Shown here: piece by piece, positions 33,091 to 41,124 of the stretch
Layout of the letters: every line of letters starts with the position of its first letter
Numbering within the stretch: the stretch's first letter is position 1
DNA from: Ardenticatenaceae bacterium
GTDB lineage: Bacteria; Chloroflexota; Anaerolineae; Promineifilales; Promineifilaceae
Assembly (NCBI GenBank): GCA_020634565.1
Contig: JACKBN010000001.1
Span: 496,001-560,000 of the forward strand
DNA: 64,000 nt
Direction of reading: 5' to 3'
The notes under the pieces: model-generated
Told to the model about the DNA's origin: nothing
Databases searched by the model: none
Seen by the model: the letters and a program-made list of their open reading frames with translations, nothing else
Position numbers and translations under genes: made by a program

Positions 33091-34001
33091 CGCCGCCGCC
33101 TTTTGCGCAGGCTGGCCATGCGCACAATCGCCCCCACCAAATCCTCTTCGGTGGAGATGCCAAACAGATCCACGCCCGCCCGCTTGAGGGTGGTTTTTAG
33201 CTCCGCTTCGCGCCGTTCGGCCGCAGCAAAAAAGCGGCGGCGGAACTCAGGATGGCCCGTGTCTACCAACAGTTGCTCGCCCGTCTCGGCGTCTTCCACC
33301 ACAATCATGCCCGCGTCCGGCAGCTCCACCTCGCGCGGATCCCACAGCCGGATACCCACCAGTTCATGGCGGCGATTCAGGAGGTGTAACGGCCGTTCCC
33401 AGCCCGGTTCGCTAATAAAATCAGAGATTACAAACACCAGCGAGCGCCGTTTGAACGTGTTCAGCCCCGCTTGCAGCAATTGGGTCAGGTCGGTAGCATG
33501 GCCGCTGGCTTCCCCCGGCTGCTGCAAAATGGAGCGCATGAGGCGCAGCACCTGGTTGCGACTGCCGCGCGGCGGAATCGTCTGCTCGATCTGGCTGTTG
33601 TACAAAATGGCGCCTACCCGGTTACCACTGCGAATCAGCAGCCGGGCCAGCGTGGCCACGTACTCCGTCAGCACGAGCTGTTTCGGTCGCGCCACCGGGC
33701 CAAAGCCCATCGACGGGCTCAAATCGAGCAAAAACCAGGCCGTCACGTCCCGATCCTCCACAAATTGGCGCACGTACGGACTATCCATGCGCGCCGTCAC
33801 GTTCCAATCAATGTGGCGGATGTCGTCGTTCGCCTGGTATTCGCGAATGTCGGCAAAGTCGATGCCCGTACCGTAAAACAGGGTGCGATAATCCCCCTGC
33901 AACAGGCCATCAAGCCGCCGGATGACGCGCCATTCCAGCCGCTGCAAAATCTCGTCGGGCGAGTGATGTTTAAGCGTAGGGTCGGCTGTTGGCACGCTCA
34001 T
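33087..34001 (-). CDS. DUF58 domain protein
   Basis: A soluble 304-residue protein. The start at 34001 has GGAGGTG seven bases upstream. The family core GIDFADIREYQANDDIRHID-W is at about 53-73, followed by FLLDLSPSMGFG, a VWA-like site. It overlaps the end of moxR by 32 bases and the next VWA gene by four, so it is tightly coupled. DUF58 proteins act with MoxR AAA+ ATPases; the molecular function is not established. Confidence 0.92.
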   Translation of the reverse strand: MSVPTADPTLKHHSPDEILQRLEWRVIRRLDGLLQGDYRTLFYGTGIDFADIREYQANDDIRHIDWNVTARMDSPYVRQFVEDRDVTAWFLLDLSPSMGFGPVARPKQLVLTEYVATLARLLIRSGNRVGAILYNSQIEQTIPPRGSRNQVLRLMRSILQQPGEASGHATDLTQLLQAGLNTFKRRSLVFVISDFISEPGWERPLHLLNRRHELVGIRLWDPREVELPDAGMIVVEDAETGEQLLVDTGHPEFRRRFFAAAERREAELKTTLKRAGVDLFGISTEEDLVGAIVRMASLRKRRRR

Positions 34002-34980
34002 GCAGGGGCACCTCCGGCTGGGGCACAACGGTCAAAATTCGCTTCAAGAGTTCATCGCTGGTCACGTTATCCGCCAGCGCCTCGTAGGACAGCACCAGCC
34101 GATGACGAATCACATCCAGCGCCAAATCGCTCACGTCCTGCGGCAGCGCGTAACCCCGTCCGCGCAAAAAGGCCAGCGCCCGCGCCGCCAAAATCAGGTT
34201 AATCGAAGCACGCGGGCTGGCGCCAAAGGTCAAATATTGGGCCATGTCGCCCTGGCCCACCGTGTGCGGCTGCCGCGTGGCAGTCACCAGCTTGACGGCA
34301 TACTCCATCAGCGCCGGATCGACGTAGACGCCATCCACCTCTTTTTGCAGCGCCACCAGCTCTTCCGTGCTGATGATGCGCTGCACCGCCTGCACCGCGC
34401 TGGTCATGCGCTCCACAATCACAAATTCCTCGGTGGGGCTGGGATAGCCCACCAGCACCTTGAGCATGAAGCGGTCTACCTGCGCCTCTGGCAGCGGGTA
34501 AGTGCCTTCCGATTCGATGGGATTTTGCGTGGCCATCACCAAAAAGGGATTCGGGACCTTGTGCGTTTCACGGCCAATCGTCACCTGCCGCTCCTGCATC
34601 ACTTCTAGCAGGGCGCTTTGCACCTTGGCCGGGGCGCGATTGATTTCGTCTGCCAGCAGCAAGTTGGTGAAGACGGGGCCAAGCGAGGTGTTGAACTCGC
34701 CGCTTTTCTGGTTGTAGATGCGCGTGCCGATGAGGTCAGCGGGCACCAAATCGGGGGTGAACTGGATGCGCTGAAATTCGCCGCCAATCGCGCCCGCTAG
34801 AGTTTTGATCGCCATCGTTTTGGCCAAACCGGGCACGCCTTCCACCAAAATATGCCCCCGCGCCAGCAGGGCGACGATGAGCCGCTCCAGTAAGTTGTCC
34901 TGCCCCACGATGATCTTTTTGACCTCGTAAAGCACGCGTTCCATCGGTTTGTCGCTGTCTGGCCTGGGGGTGAATGTCAT
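33970..34980 (-). CDS. moxR: MoxR-family AAA+ ATPase
   Basis: A 336-residue chaperone-like AAA+ ATPase. The start at 34980 has GGAG eight bases upstream. Motifs are complete: VEGVPGLAKT (Walker A), LLADEINRAP (Walker B), MATQNPIESEGTYPLPEAQ with the family's sensor region, and VDRFMLKV. It heads the coupled set with DUF58 and two VWA proteins, the standard partnership in which MoxR remodels a client through VWA proteins. The client is unknown. A palindromic element fills the gap behind the protease gene. Confidence 0.94.
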   Translation of the reverse strand: MTFTPRPDSDKPMERVLYEVKKIIVGQDNLLERLIVALLARGHILVEGVPGLAKTMAIKTLAGAIGGEFQRIQFTPDLVPADLIGTRIYNQKSGEFNTSLGPVFTNLLLADEINRAPAKVQSALLEVMQERQVTIGRETHKVPNPFLVMATQNPIESEGTYPLPEAQVDRFMLKVLVGYPSPTEEFVIVERMTSAVQAVQRIISTEELVALQKEVDGVYVDPALMEYAVKLVTATRQPHTVGQGDMAQYLTFGASPRASINLILAARALAFLRGRGYALPQDVSDLALDVIRHRLVLSYEALADNVTSDELLKRILTVVPQPEVPLHERANSRPYA

Positions 34981-35004
34981 AATTTGCTCCAATTTCAAGA
35001 ATTT

Positions 35005-35073
35005 AGTGAAAAGTAAAAAGTGATAAGTGATAAGTGGGCTACTTTTTTACTTTTCACTTATCACTTTTCACTT
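35005..35073. repeat. AAGTGATAAGTG-type palindrome
   Basis: The left side (35005-35040) carries AAAAGTGATAAGTG words and the right side (35041-35072) carries CACTTATCACTTTT, giving long complementary arms with almost no loop. It lies between the protease and moxR genes. Confidence 0.75.
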
Positions 35074-35922
35074 CTAATAGCGTGGCATTCCGGCAGCACC
35101 AGCCGCCGTGGTAATAGGCACAGCAAAACCGATGCCGATGAAGAAGTTTTGTTCGGATGGGTTGGCCAAGGCGGTAACGATGCCGACAACTTCGCCGCGC
35201 CGGTTGAGTAGGGGGCCACCAGAATTGCCGGGATTTACGGCCGTATCAAACTGAATCAGCCCGCTCAATTCCAGATCATCACTAATCGGCAGGGTGCGGT
35301 CGAAGCCGGAGATGACACCTGCGCTCATGGAGCCAGCCAGCCCCAGCGGATTGCCCACGGCGTACGCTTCATCCCCCACGCGCATGGCGTTGGGATTGCC
35401 CAGCACGGCGGGCACGATGATTTCGGGTGGTGCAGCGGGGGTTAGGACAGCAATATCGTTTTCAGGTTCGGCGGCGGCGAGAACGGCCGTTGTCTGCGTC
35501 CCATCTGCATAAAAAATCTCAATCTGGGTAGCCCCCGCCACCACATGCAGCGAGGTCAAAATGTCCGCAGCGGCGCTAATGATGACACCGCTGCCCACGC
35601 CGTTGCCATCTTCCCCATTTTCATCTTCGCCCGTGGTGCGAATCAGCACCATCGAGGGCAAAATCACCTGGTACACCTGCGACGAATACGACGGCGGCGG
35701 CGTGGCCGAAGCCATCGCGTCTACCACAATTTGGTCAACTTGTTGATCTGTCAGGGGAAGGGGGTCAGGGTAGAGGTTGGAATAAAGCAGAACGCCGAGA
35801 AACGCCGCCAGAATGCCTGCCGCAAACGGCCAGCCGCGCCGCAAACCCACTTTGGCCAACGCCCAAAAACGCGCCAGCCGGGACCTTAATTCTCTTGTTA
35901 TTGAACGGGGCTGCTCTTCCAT
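35074..35922 (-). CDS. Membrane-anchored trypsin-like serine protease (S1C, no PDZ domain)
   Basis: The N-terminus is cytoplasmic and basic, with one membrane helix near residues 32-48 (WPFAAGILAAFLGVLLYS). The protease domain has the triad residues in DILTSLHVVAGAT (His), ENDIAVLTPA (Asp) and DTAVNPGNSGGPLL (Ser). The protein ends soon after FAVPITTAAG, so the PDZ domain of HtrA/DegP is missing. The length of 282 residues agrees with a protease-only form. The start at 35922 is chosen over a TTG two codons upstream. It lies ahead of moxR on the same strand and may share its transcript. Confidence 0.87.
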   Translation of the reverse strand: MEEQPRSITRELRSRLARFWALAKVGLRRGWPFAAGILAAFLGVLLYSNLYPDPLPLTDQQVDQIVVDAMASATPPPSYSSQVYQVILPSMVLIRTTGEDENGEDGNGVGSGVIISAAADILTSLHVVAGATQIEIFYADGTQTTAVLAAAEPENDIAVLTPAAPPEIIVPAVLGNPNAMRVGDEAYAVGNPLGLAGSMSAGVISGFDRTLPISDDLELSGLIQFDTAVNPGNSGGPLLNRRGEVVGIVTALANPSEQNFFIGIGFAVPITTAAGAAGMPRY

Positions 35923-36090
35923 TAGCAACTCGCAAAGGGGTCAGGGAATTAACAAGACGCTGCCAATTATAGTGGAAGATGTTGAGATGATGTTAAGACA
36001 AAGTGAATGTTTGTGAAGAAAACCAGAGTAAAGCGCAAAAATCGGACCCCTGCCCACTTTTAACATTGGCAAAAGCCCGAGTTCAAAACT

Positions 36091-36143
36091 GTAGCCGCGG
36101 ATTCTTTCCGCGTTGATTCAGCGCGGAAAGAATCCGCGGCTAC
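36091..36143. repeat. GTAGCCGCGGATTCTTTCCGCG inverted repeat
   Basis: Perfect 22-bp arms (36091-36112 and 36122-36143) with a nine-base loop lie directly downstream of the receiver gene. It could act as a terminator stem but lacks a T-run; its shape is that of a small dispersed repeat. Confidence 0.75.
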
Positions 36144-36146
36144 GAA

Positions 36147-36521
36147 CTATGCTTTCAAATAACGTTCAACATTTGCCAACAACTCATATTTATCAGTCGG
36201 AAGGCTAATAACATGATCGGCAAATTGTGTAACCTTTAGCTCGTTGTTTCTTATAAGATTGAGATACTCACGCTTTGATAGAATTAGCATTTTACAATTG
36301 TTCGAATTACGAAGTCTTTCCAACAAAGGTACAATGTTATCGGCTTTTTTAACTATCACATCCATCTCTATTATGAGAAGCTGTAAACTCTTTAAAGCCT
36401 CCTCTTCTTCAAAATTTGGAGATTGATCGTCAACCAAACCAATGTCGTAACCATTTTCGGTCAAAATAGACTCTATCCACCCACGAAGTGAGTGATCAAG
36501 CATCCACAATGTAACTCTCAT
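36147..36521 (-). CDS. Receiver-like protein, AT-rich orphan
   Basis: A 124-residue protein that looks like a single receiver-type domain: MRVTLWMLDHSLRGWIESIL at the start, LQLLIIEMDVIVKKADNIVP in the middle and CKMLILSKREYL then VISLPTDKYELL. The acidic pocket is incomplete: where a phosphoacceptor Asp would be expected the sequence has IIEMD. The gene is much more AT-rich than the surroundings and has no ACGGCCGT octamer. It lies between two dispersed repeats and has no kinase or output domain beside it. Probably a recent arrival; function unknown. Confidence 0.55.
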   Translation of the reverse strand: MRVTLWMLDHSLRGWIESILTENGYDIGLVDDQSPNFEEEEALKSLQLLIIEMDVIVKKADNIVPLLERLRNSNNCKMLILSKREYLNLIRNNELKVTQFADHVISLPTDKYELLANVERYLKA

Positions 36522-36580
36522 AATTCACCGTTTGAACCCTCTGCTGCGGCACCCTCGGCAAAACAAACCAACCTCAATTG

Positions 36581-36651
36581 TCATTTCGAACGAAGTGAGA
36601 AATCTTTCAACTTACAACATCGAAAGATTCCTCGTTTCACTCGGAATGGCA
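36581..36651. repeat. TCATTTCGAACGAAGTGAGA palindrome
   Basis: The left arm (36581-36608) and right arm (36622-36651, words GAAAGATTCCTCGTTTCACT) are imperfectly complementary. It lies just after the end of the menB region and resembles small repeats known from many bacterial genomes. Confidence 0.65.
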
Positions 36652-36660
36652 AGTGGCGCA

Positions 36661-37505
36661 CTACGGAATCCACTTGATGTCTTTGAAGTTGGGTTTGCGC
36701 TTTTCCAGGAAGGCGTTGCGGCCTTCTTTGGCTTCTTCGGTCATGTAAGCCAGGCGCGTGGCTTCCCCGGCAAATACCTGCTGCCCCACCATGCCGTCGT
36801 CCGTCAGGTTCATGGCAAACTTGAGCATTTTGATGGAGGTGGGCGACTTGGCCAGAATTTCCTGCGCCCACTGGTACGCCGTGTCCTCCAGCTCGTCGTG
36901 CGGGATGACGGCGTTGACCATGCCCATCTCGTATGCCTCCTGCGCCGAGTAGTTGCGCCCCAGGAAGAAGATTTCGCGGGCGCGCTTTTGGCCCACCAGC
37001 TTGGCCAGGTACGCCGAGCCGTAACCGCCGTCGAAGCTGGTCACGTCGGCGTCGGTTTGCTTGAAGATGGCGTGTTCTTTGCTGGCCAGGGTGAGGTCGC
37101 AGACCACGTGCAGACTGTGGCCGCCGCCAACCGCCCAGCCGGGCACCACGGCAATCACCACCTTGGGCATAAAGCGCATCAACCGCTGCACTTCGAGGAT
37201 ATTCAGCCGGGGCATGCCTTCATCATCGACGTAGCCCTGGTGACCACGGGCGTTTTGGTCGCCGCCGCTGCAAAAGGCGTAGACACCGTCTTTGGGGACG
37301 GCCCTTCGCCGCTCAGCAGCACCACGCCAATGGAGGTATCTTCGCGGGCGTCGAGGAAAGCTTCGAACAGTTCGGCGACGGTTTTGGGGCGAAAGGCGTT
37401 GCGCACCTCGGGCCGGTTAAAGGCAATGCGGGCCACGCCATCGCATTTTTTGTAGGTAATGTCTTCGTACTCTTTAACGGTTTGCCAGTTGGGTTTGGTT
37501 GTCAT
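36661..37505 (-). pseudogene. menB: 1,4-dihydroxy-2-naphthoyl-CoA synthase (MenB) interrupted by a single-base frameshift
   Basis: Two reading frames together give a full MenB. The first runs from ATG 37505 (AGGTGAATCC site) to GEGPSP. The second continues KDGVYAFCSGGDQNARGHQG and VPGWAVGGGHSLHVVCDLT, with TSFDGGYGSAYLAKLVGQK and the conserved end GRNAFLEKRKP. The junction lies at a run of four C on the coding strand (37294-37297). One missing base there would restore the frame; the homopolymer makes a sequencing or assembly error plausible. MenB closes the second ring of menaquinone, the quinone expected for the bc complex in this window. The alternative is a real recent pseudogene. Confidence 0.8.
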
Positions 37506-37560
37506 GGATTCACCTTTTTTATGAATGGGACACTGATTTTCACGGGTTTACACTAATTTT

Positions 37561-37673
37561 GAATTGTCATGCCCGCGTAGGCGGGCATCCATTCGTGTGT
37601 AAAAGTGGATTCCCGCTTTCACGGGAATGACAGTGCTGTGGATTTCCCCGGAAACTTGAAGTTTCCGGGGAAA
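37561..37673. repeat. Cluster of three hairpin words between menB and the acyl-CoA dehydrogenase gene
   Basis: TGCCCGC/GCGGGCA (37570-37587) is followed by GGATTCCCGCTTTCACGGGAATGACA-type sequence, broken at about 37634. Then comes a perfect 13-bp stem TTTCCCCGGAAAC/GTTTCCGGGGAAA (37643-37673). The first two words resemble a widespread bacterial repeat. Confidence 0.7.
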
Positions 37674-37680
37674 CGATAGT

Positions 37681-38877
37681 TTACATAAATGCTTGAATGC
37701 CTGTTTGGGCACGGCCAAGGATGAGAGCATGGATGTCGTGGGTGCCTTCGTAGGTGTTGACGGCTTCCAGGTTCATCACGTGGCGAATGACGTGGAACTC
37801 GTCGGAGATGCCGTTGCCACCGTGCATGTCGCGGGCGGTGCGGGCGATATCCAGCGCTTTGCCGCAAGAGTTACGCTTGACGATGGAGACCATCTCTGGC
37901 GTGGCTTTACCTTCGTCCAGCAGCCGCCCGACGCGCAATGTGCCCTGCAAGCCGAGGCTGATTTCGGTCATCATGTTGGCCAGTTTGAGCTGGATGAGTT
38001 GGGTGGCGGCTAACGGCCGTCCAAACTGCGTCCGGTCCAGCGTGTATTGCCGGGCGGCGTGCCAGCAAAATTCGGCAGCCCCCAAGGCCCCCCAGCTGAT
38101 GCCGTAGCGGGCTTTGTTGAGGCAGCCAAACGGCCCTTTGAGCCCTTGCACATTGGGCAGCAGGTTCTCATCGGGTACGGGCACCTCATCCATCACAATT
38201 TCGCCGGTGATGCTGGCGCGCAGGCTGAACTTGCCTTCGGTCTTGGGTGCTGAGAGTCCCTTCATGCCTTTTTCCAGAATGAAGCCGCGAATCGTACCAT
38301 CTTCGGTGGCGTCGTGGCCGTATGCTTTGGCCCAGACCACGAAGACATCGGCGATGGGTGAGTTGGTGATCCACATTTTGCTGCCGTGGAGAATCCAGCC
38401 ATCGGCCGTTTTGGTGGCGCGGGTTTCCATACTGCCGGGGTCGCTCCCGTGATTGGGTTCGGTGAGGCCAAAGCAGCCAACCAGTTCGCCGCTGGCCAGT
38501 TTGGGCAGATATTTTTGCCGCTGTTCTTCGGTGCCGTAGGTGTAGATGGGGTACATCACCAGAGAGCTTTGCACGCTCATGGTGCTGCGGTAGCCGCTGT
38601 CTACACGCTCTACTTCGCGGGCGATGAGGCCATAGCTGACGTGGTTGAGGCCGGCTGCGCCATACTCTTCCGGGATGGTGGGGCCAAGCAGACCCATTTC
38701 GCCCATCTCGTAAAAGATGTCACGGTCGAAGGTTTCGTGGCGGTTGGCCTCTAAAATGCGGGGCATGAGCTTGCCCTGGCAGTAGTCGTGGGTGGAGTCG
38801 CGGATCATGCGCTCTTCGTCGCTGAGTTGGTCGTTGAGCAGAAAAGGATCGGCCCATTTGAAGGTTGGTTTGGTCAT
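37681..38877 (-). CDS. Acyl-CoA dehydrogenase, glutaryl-CoA dehydrogenase type
   Basis: A 398-residue flavoprotein. The start at 38877 has GAGG eight bases upstream; a longer frame from 39006 is rejected because it runs through repeat sequence and the next gene. Typical motifs are GCFGLTEPNHGSDPGSMETR and WITNSPIADVFVVWAK for FAD and acyl binding, and AVNTYEGTHDIHALILGR around the catalytic glutamate. These match the glutaryl-CoA dehydrogenase branch, which oxidises and decarboxylates glutaryl-CoA to crotonyl-CoA during lysine and aromatic breakdown. No electron-transfer flavoprotein is visible nearby. Confidence 0.88.
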   Translation of the reverse strand: MTKPTFKWADPFLLNDQLSDEERMIRDSTHDYCQGKLMPRILEANRHETFDRDIFYEMGEMGLLGPTIPEEYGAAGLNHVSYGLIAREVERVDSGYRSTMSVQSSLVMYPIYTYGTEEQRQKYLPKLASGELVGCFGLTEPNHGSDPGSMETRATKTADGWILHGSKMWITNSPIADVFVVWAKAYGHDATEDGTIRGFILEKGMKGLSAPKTEGKFSLRASITGEIVMDEVPVPDENLLPNVQGLKGPFGCLNKARYGISWGALGAAEFCWHAARQYTLDRTQFGRPLAATQLIQLKLANMMTEISLGLQGTLRVGRLLDEGKATPEMVSIVKRNSCGKALDIARTARDMHGGNGISDEFHVIRHVMNLEAVNTYEGTHDIHALILGRAQTGIQAFM

Positions 38878-38894
38878 GGTTGCCTCGTGTTTTT

Positions 38895-38914
38895 TGGCCA
38901 CAGAGGGCACAGAG
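38895..38914. repeat. Half copy of the CACAGAG-type repeat
   Basis: TTGGCCACAGAGGGCACAGAG matches one arm of the elements at 14997 and 53108. It lies in the short gap before the acyl-CoA dehydrogenase gene. Confidence 0.5.
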
Positions 38915-38948
38915 ATTTTGGAGAAAGGTGCGCTCTGTAGTGGGTGAA

Positions 38949-39527
38949 TTATTTGGGACGGCCGTATAGCCACCAATATTCTGGTTCTGGGTAAGCTGGC
39001 TGCCATTCTTCTGGCCAGATAAAGTCGCCGCTGGCGAAACGGGCGCGGAGACCTTTGTCTTGCGTCAAAATGGATGGCAGCAGTTTTTCATCAAGCTGGT
39101 AGGGTGCCTGTTGCAGATTGTCAATCAGGGCAGCGATGATGGCCCGCACTTCAACCTGAGCCGCATAGGAACCGGCATTCTCGCTTCGTTTTTCACGTAA
39201 ATCGCGCAGGTACTCTTCCCATTGGCGAATGCGGGCGGCGAGTTCGGCATGGGCGCGCTGCTCGGTGCGGACGACCCAATCGGAAACGGCCGTTGCAAAT
39301 GTGTGAACGGCCGTATCCAGCTGTGTTTGCTGCTCGGATGTAAGCAAATGACGGAGCGCCGATAGCCGATGCTGACGCAGCCAGTAACCACCCAGCGTGA
39401 GCTTGGGCATGTCGCTGTGCCCCATCGGCCAAAAGAGCGTTTCACTCTTCAAATATTCGTCCATTTGGCTGGCCATCTCTTGCAGAATGGCCAAATCATG
39501 AATCAATTTTTCTTCGCTGTTCAGCAC
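38949..39527 (-). CDS. Uncharacterised helical protein
   Basis: The start is set at the GTG at 39527, preceded by GAGGAG; the upstream ATG-like reading would run into non-conserved sequence. The 192 residues are mostly helical, with a Trp-rich end (FIWPEEWQPAYPEPEYWWLY). No known motif, signal peptide or membrane helix is visible. ACGGCCGT occurs twice within it, plus once at its 3' end. It lies upstream of the acyl-CoA dehydrogenase gene on the same strand. Function unknown. Confidence 0.65.
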   Translation of the reverse strand: MLNSEEKLIHDLAILQEMASQMDEYLKSETLFWPMGHSDMPKLTLGGYWLRQHRLSALRHLLTSEQQTQLDTAVHTFATAVSDWVVRTEQRAHAELAARIRQWEEYLRDLREKRSENAGSYAAQVEVRAIIAALIDNLQQAPYQLDEKLLPSILTQDKGLRARFASGDFIWPEEWQPAYPEPEYWWLYGRPK

Positions 39528-39652
39528 GTGATTACTCCTCGTAAAAGCAGTTGGGTGCCTGGCAACGGCCGTTACCAAAAACATCCAGCCGACACTCATT
39601 TAGTTAGGTTGGCGGCACCGCCAAGCTGGGTTATGCACCGTTGGCGGCTACG

Positions 39653-39658
39653 GTATAA
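39653..39658 (+). promoter_or_regulatory. Candidate -10 box for the zinc-ribbon gene pair
   Basis: A perfect TATAAT lies about 100 bases before the ATG at 39760. A matching -35 is not clear. A small hairpin TTGGCGG/CCGCCAA-like sequence lies just upstream (39606-39621). Confidence 0.3.
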
Positions 39659-39759
39659 TAGGCTACACAGTTTAATCAGGCAATGCTGGCGTGAACCATT
39701 TTGGGTCAGCCTTGCGGGTAACCAATTAGCTCAAGACAAATTTGTCTAAAGGATAAAAT

Positions 39760-40059
39760 ATGGCAGCAATCAGACGCGCAGCCATCCTGAAATTGGCTTC
39801 TGCCGCCTACGAGATGCAGCTCGATGTGATGAATGGCACCGTGACGCAAACGGAAGACGGCCGTTGGTACATCGGCAGCCATGATCTCACTGCATTTTTA
39901 CAAAAGCACCAGGGGGAAGAACTGGTTTTTGTCCTTGGCTCGCTAGAAGATGATCGTCCAGTGCAAACGCGCACCTGCCGCACCTGCGGCCGCGATTACA
40001 CGGAGTTGGAATGCCCCTACTGCCGAGCCAATCGTATCCGGCTGCGGGGACATGCTTAA
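39760..40059 (+). CDS. Small protein with C-terminal zinc-ribbon-like cysteines
   Basis: A 99-residue protein; AAAGGAT lies before the ATG. The first 65 residues include the segment EDGRWYIGSHDLTAFLQKHQ. The end carries four cysteines in TCRTCGRDYTELECPYC, a CxxC-x8-CxxC pattern that suggests a zinc ribbon. It lies 22 bases before the secreted zinc-ribbon protein and is probably cotranscribed. Function unknown. Confidence 0.65.
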   Translation: MAAIRRAAILKLASAAYEMQLDVMNGTVTQTEDGRWYIGSHDLTAFLQKHQGEELVFVLGSLEDDRPVQTRTCRTCGRDYTELECPYCRANRIRLRGHA

Positions 40060-40081
40060 CAAACACAACGAAGGATTTTTT

Positions 40082-41017
40082 ATGAAACGAACGATTTTTT
40101 TGTTGCTCTTGCTCTTATTTTTGCCCACGACCCTGGTTCAGGCGCAAACGGCCGTTACCCTGGAATCTTTAGAGGTTGAACTGTGGCCCGATTATGATCA
40201 GCAAGCTGTGTTGGTGCTGCTTACGGGCACCTTGCCAGCCAACACGCCCGTACCGGTGACGCTGACTGTCCCGCTGCCCGCAGGCGCCGATTTCAACGTG
40301 GTAGCCCGCATCACGCCGGATGATGTGATGACGGATCAGGGAATGACGCCGACGGTTGAGAGCAATCAGGTCACCTTTACCCTGACGGAAAGCCGCTTTC
40401 GGGTGGAGTATTATCAACCCTATACAGCTTCCGATACGCAGCGCAACTTCGCCTTTAACTGGCAGTCTGACAGCATCACGGTGAACCGCCTAAGCATCAC
40501 CCTGCAACAGCCGTTGGCCGCCACTGATGTAACCGTTATTCCCGCGCCGGTTAATGTGTCTGAAGGGCAAGATGGCCTGACTTACCATGTGCTGCCCGAT
40601 CAGGCTGTGGCCGCTGGCGAATCTTACAACGCCGAAATCAACTACACGATGAGCGCACCGATGCTCACGGTTAACTTCTTGGAAGAAGATACCGCGCCAA
40701 ATGCAGACCTGCCTATTTTAGATGCCGTTCCAGTAGAAAGCAGTGGCTTCGATTGGCAGCTGCTTCTGATTGGTTTGGGGGTAATCATCCTGGTGGGCGT
40801 TGGCCTTTGGTATTTTTTGGGCAGCAGGGCAGCCACTTCCAAACGTCCCGCCAAGCCGAAGCCACAGCGTGTTGCGCAAAAAGCTGCCCCCAAAACGGCC
40901 GTTTCTTCACCTTCTCCCGCTCAAGGCAATGTCAACTTCTGCCATCAGTGCGGTGAATCTTTAACGCCAGGGGATAAGTTTTGCCGGAATTGCGGAACGG
41001 CCGTTAAAAACAAATAA
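40082..41017 (+). CDS. Membrane protein with signal peptide and C-terminal zinc ribbon
   Basis: The start at 40082 (AAGGA upstream) gives a signal peptide (MKRTIFLLLLLLFLPTTLVQ). A beta-rich domain of about 200 residues follows, then a membrane helix (WQLLLIGLGVIILVGVGLWY). The cytoplasmic tail contains NFCHQCGESLTPGDKFCRNC, a double-CxxC zinc ribbon. The topology is therefore an outside sensor-like domain with a zinc ribbon inside. It forms a pair with the preceding small protein. The family is not recognised by me; other envelope proteins with zinc-ribbon tails exist in related bacteria. Confidence 0.7.
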   Translation: MKRTIFLLLLLLFLPTTLVQAQTAVTLESLEVELWPDYDQQAVLVLLTGTLPANTPVPVTLTVPLPAGADFNVVARITPDDVMTDQGMTPTVESNQVTFTLTESRFRVEYYQPYTASDTQRNFAFNWQSDSITVNRLSITLQQPLAATDVTVIPAPVNVSEGQDGLTYHVLPDQAVAAGESYNAEINYTMSAPMLTVNFLEEDTAPNADLPILDAVPVESSGFDWQLLLIGLGVIILVGVGLWYFLGSRAATSKRPAKPKPQRVAQKAAPKTAVSSPSPAQGNVNFCHQCGESLTPGDKFCRNCGTAVKNK

Positions 41018-41060
41018 TCGACCTTCCCAGCAAATTAAATCTCTTAGGGATAAAAACAAA

Positions 41061-41098
41061 AAAGCGGGTGGTGCCTTTAAGTAAGCACCACCCGCTTT
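41061..41098. terminator. Bidirectional rho-independent terminator
   Basis: The stem AAAGCGGGTGGTGC/GCACCACCCGCTTT (14 bp) with a ten-base loop is flanked by A and T runs. It lies between the convergent zinc-ribbon and cytochrome c genes. Confidence 0.93.
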
Positions 41099-41124
41099 TT
41101 GAATTAAGTTAATCGTCTGACTGG

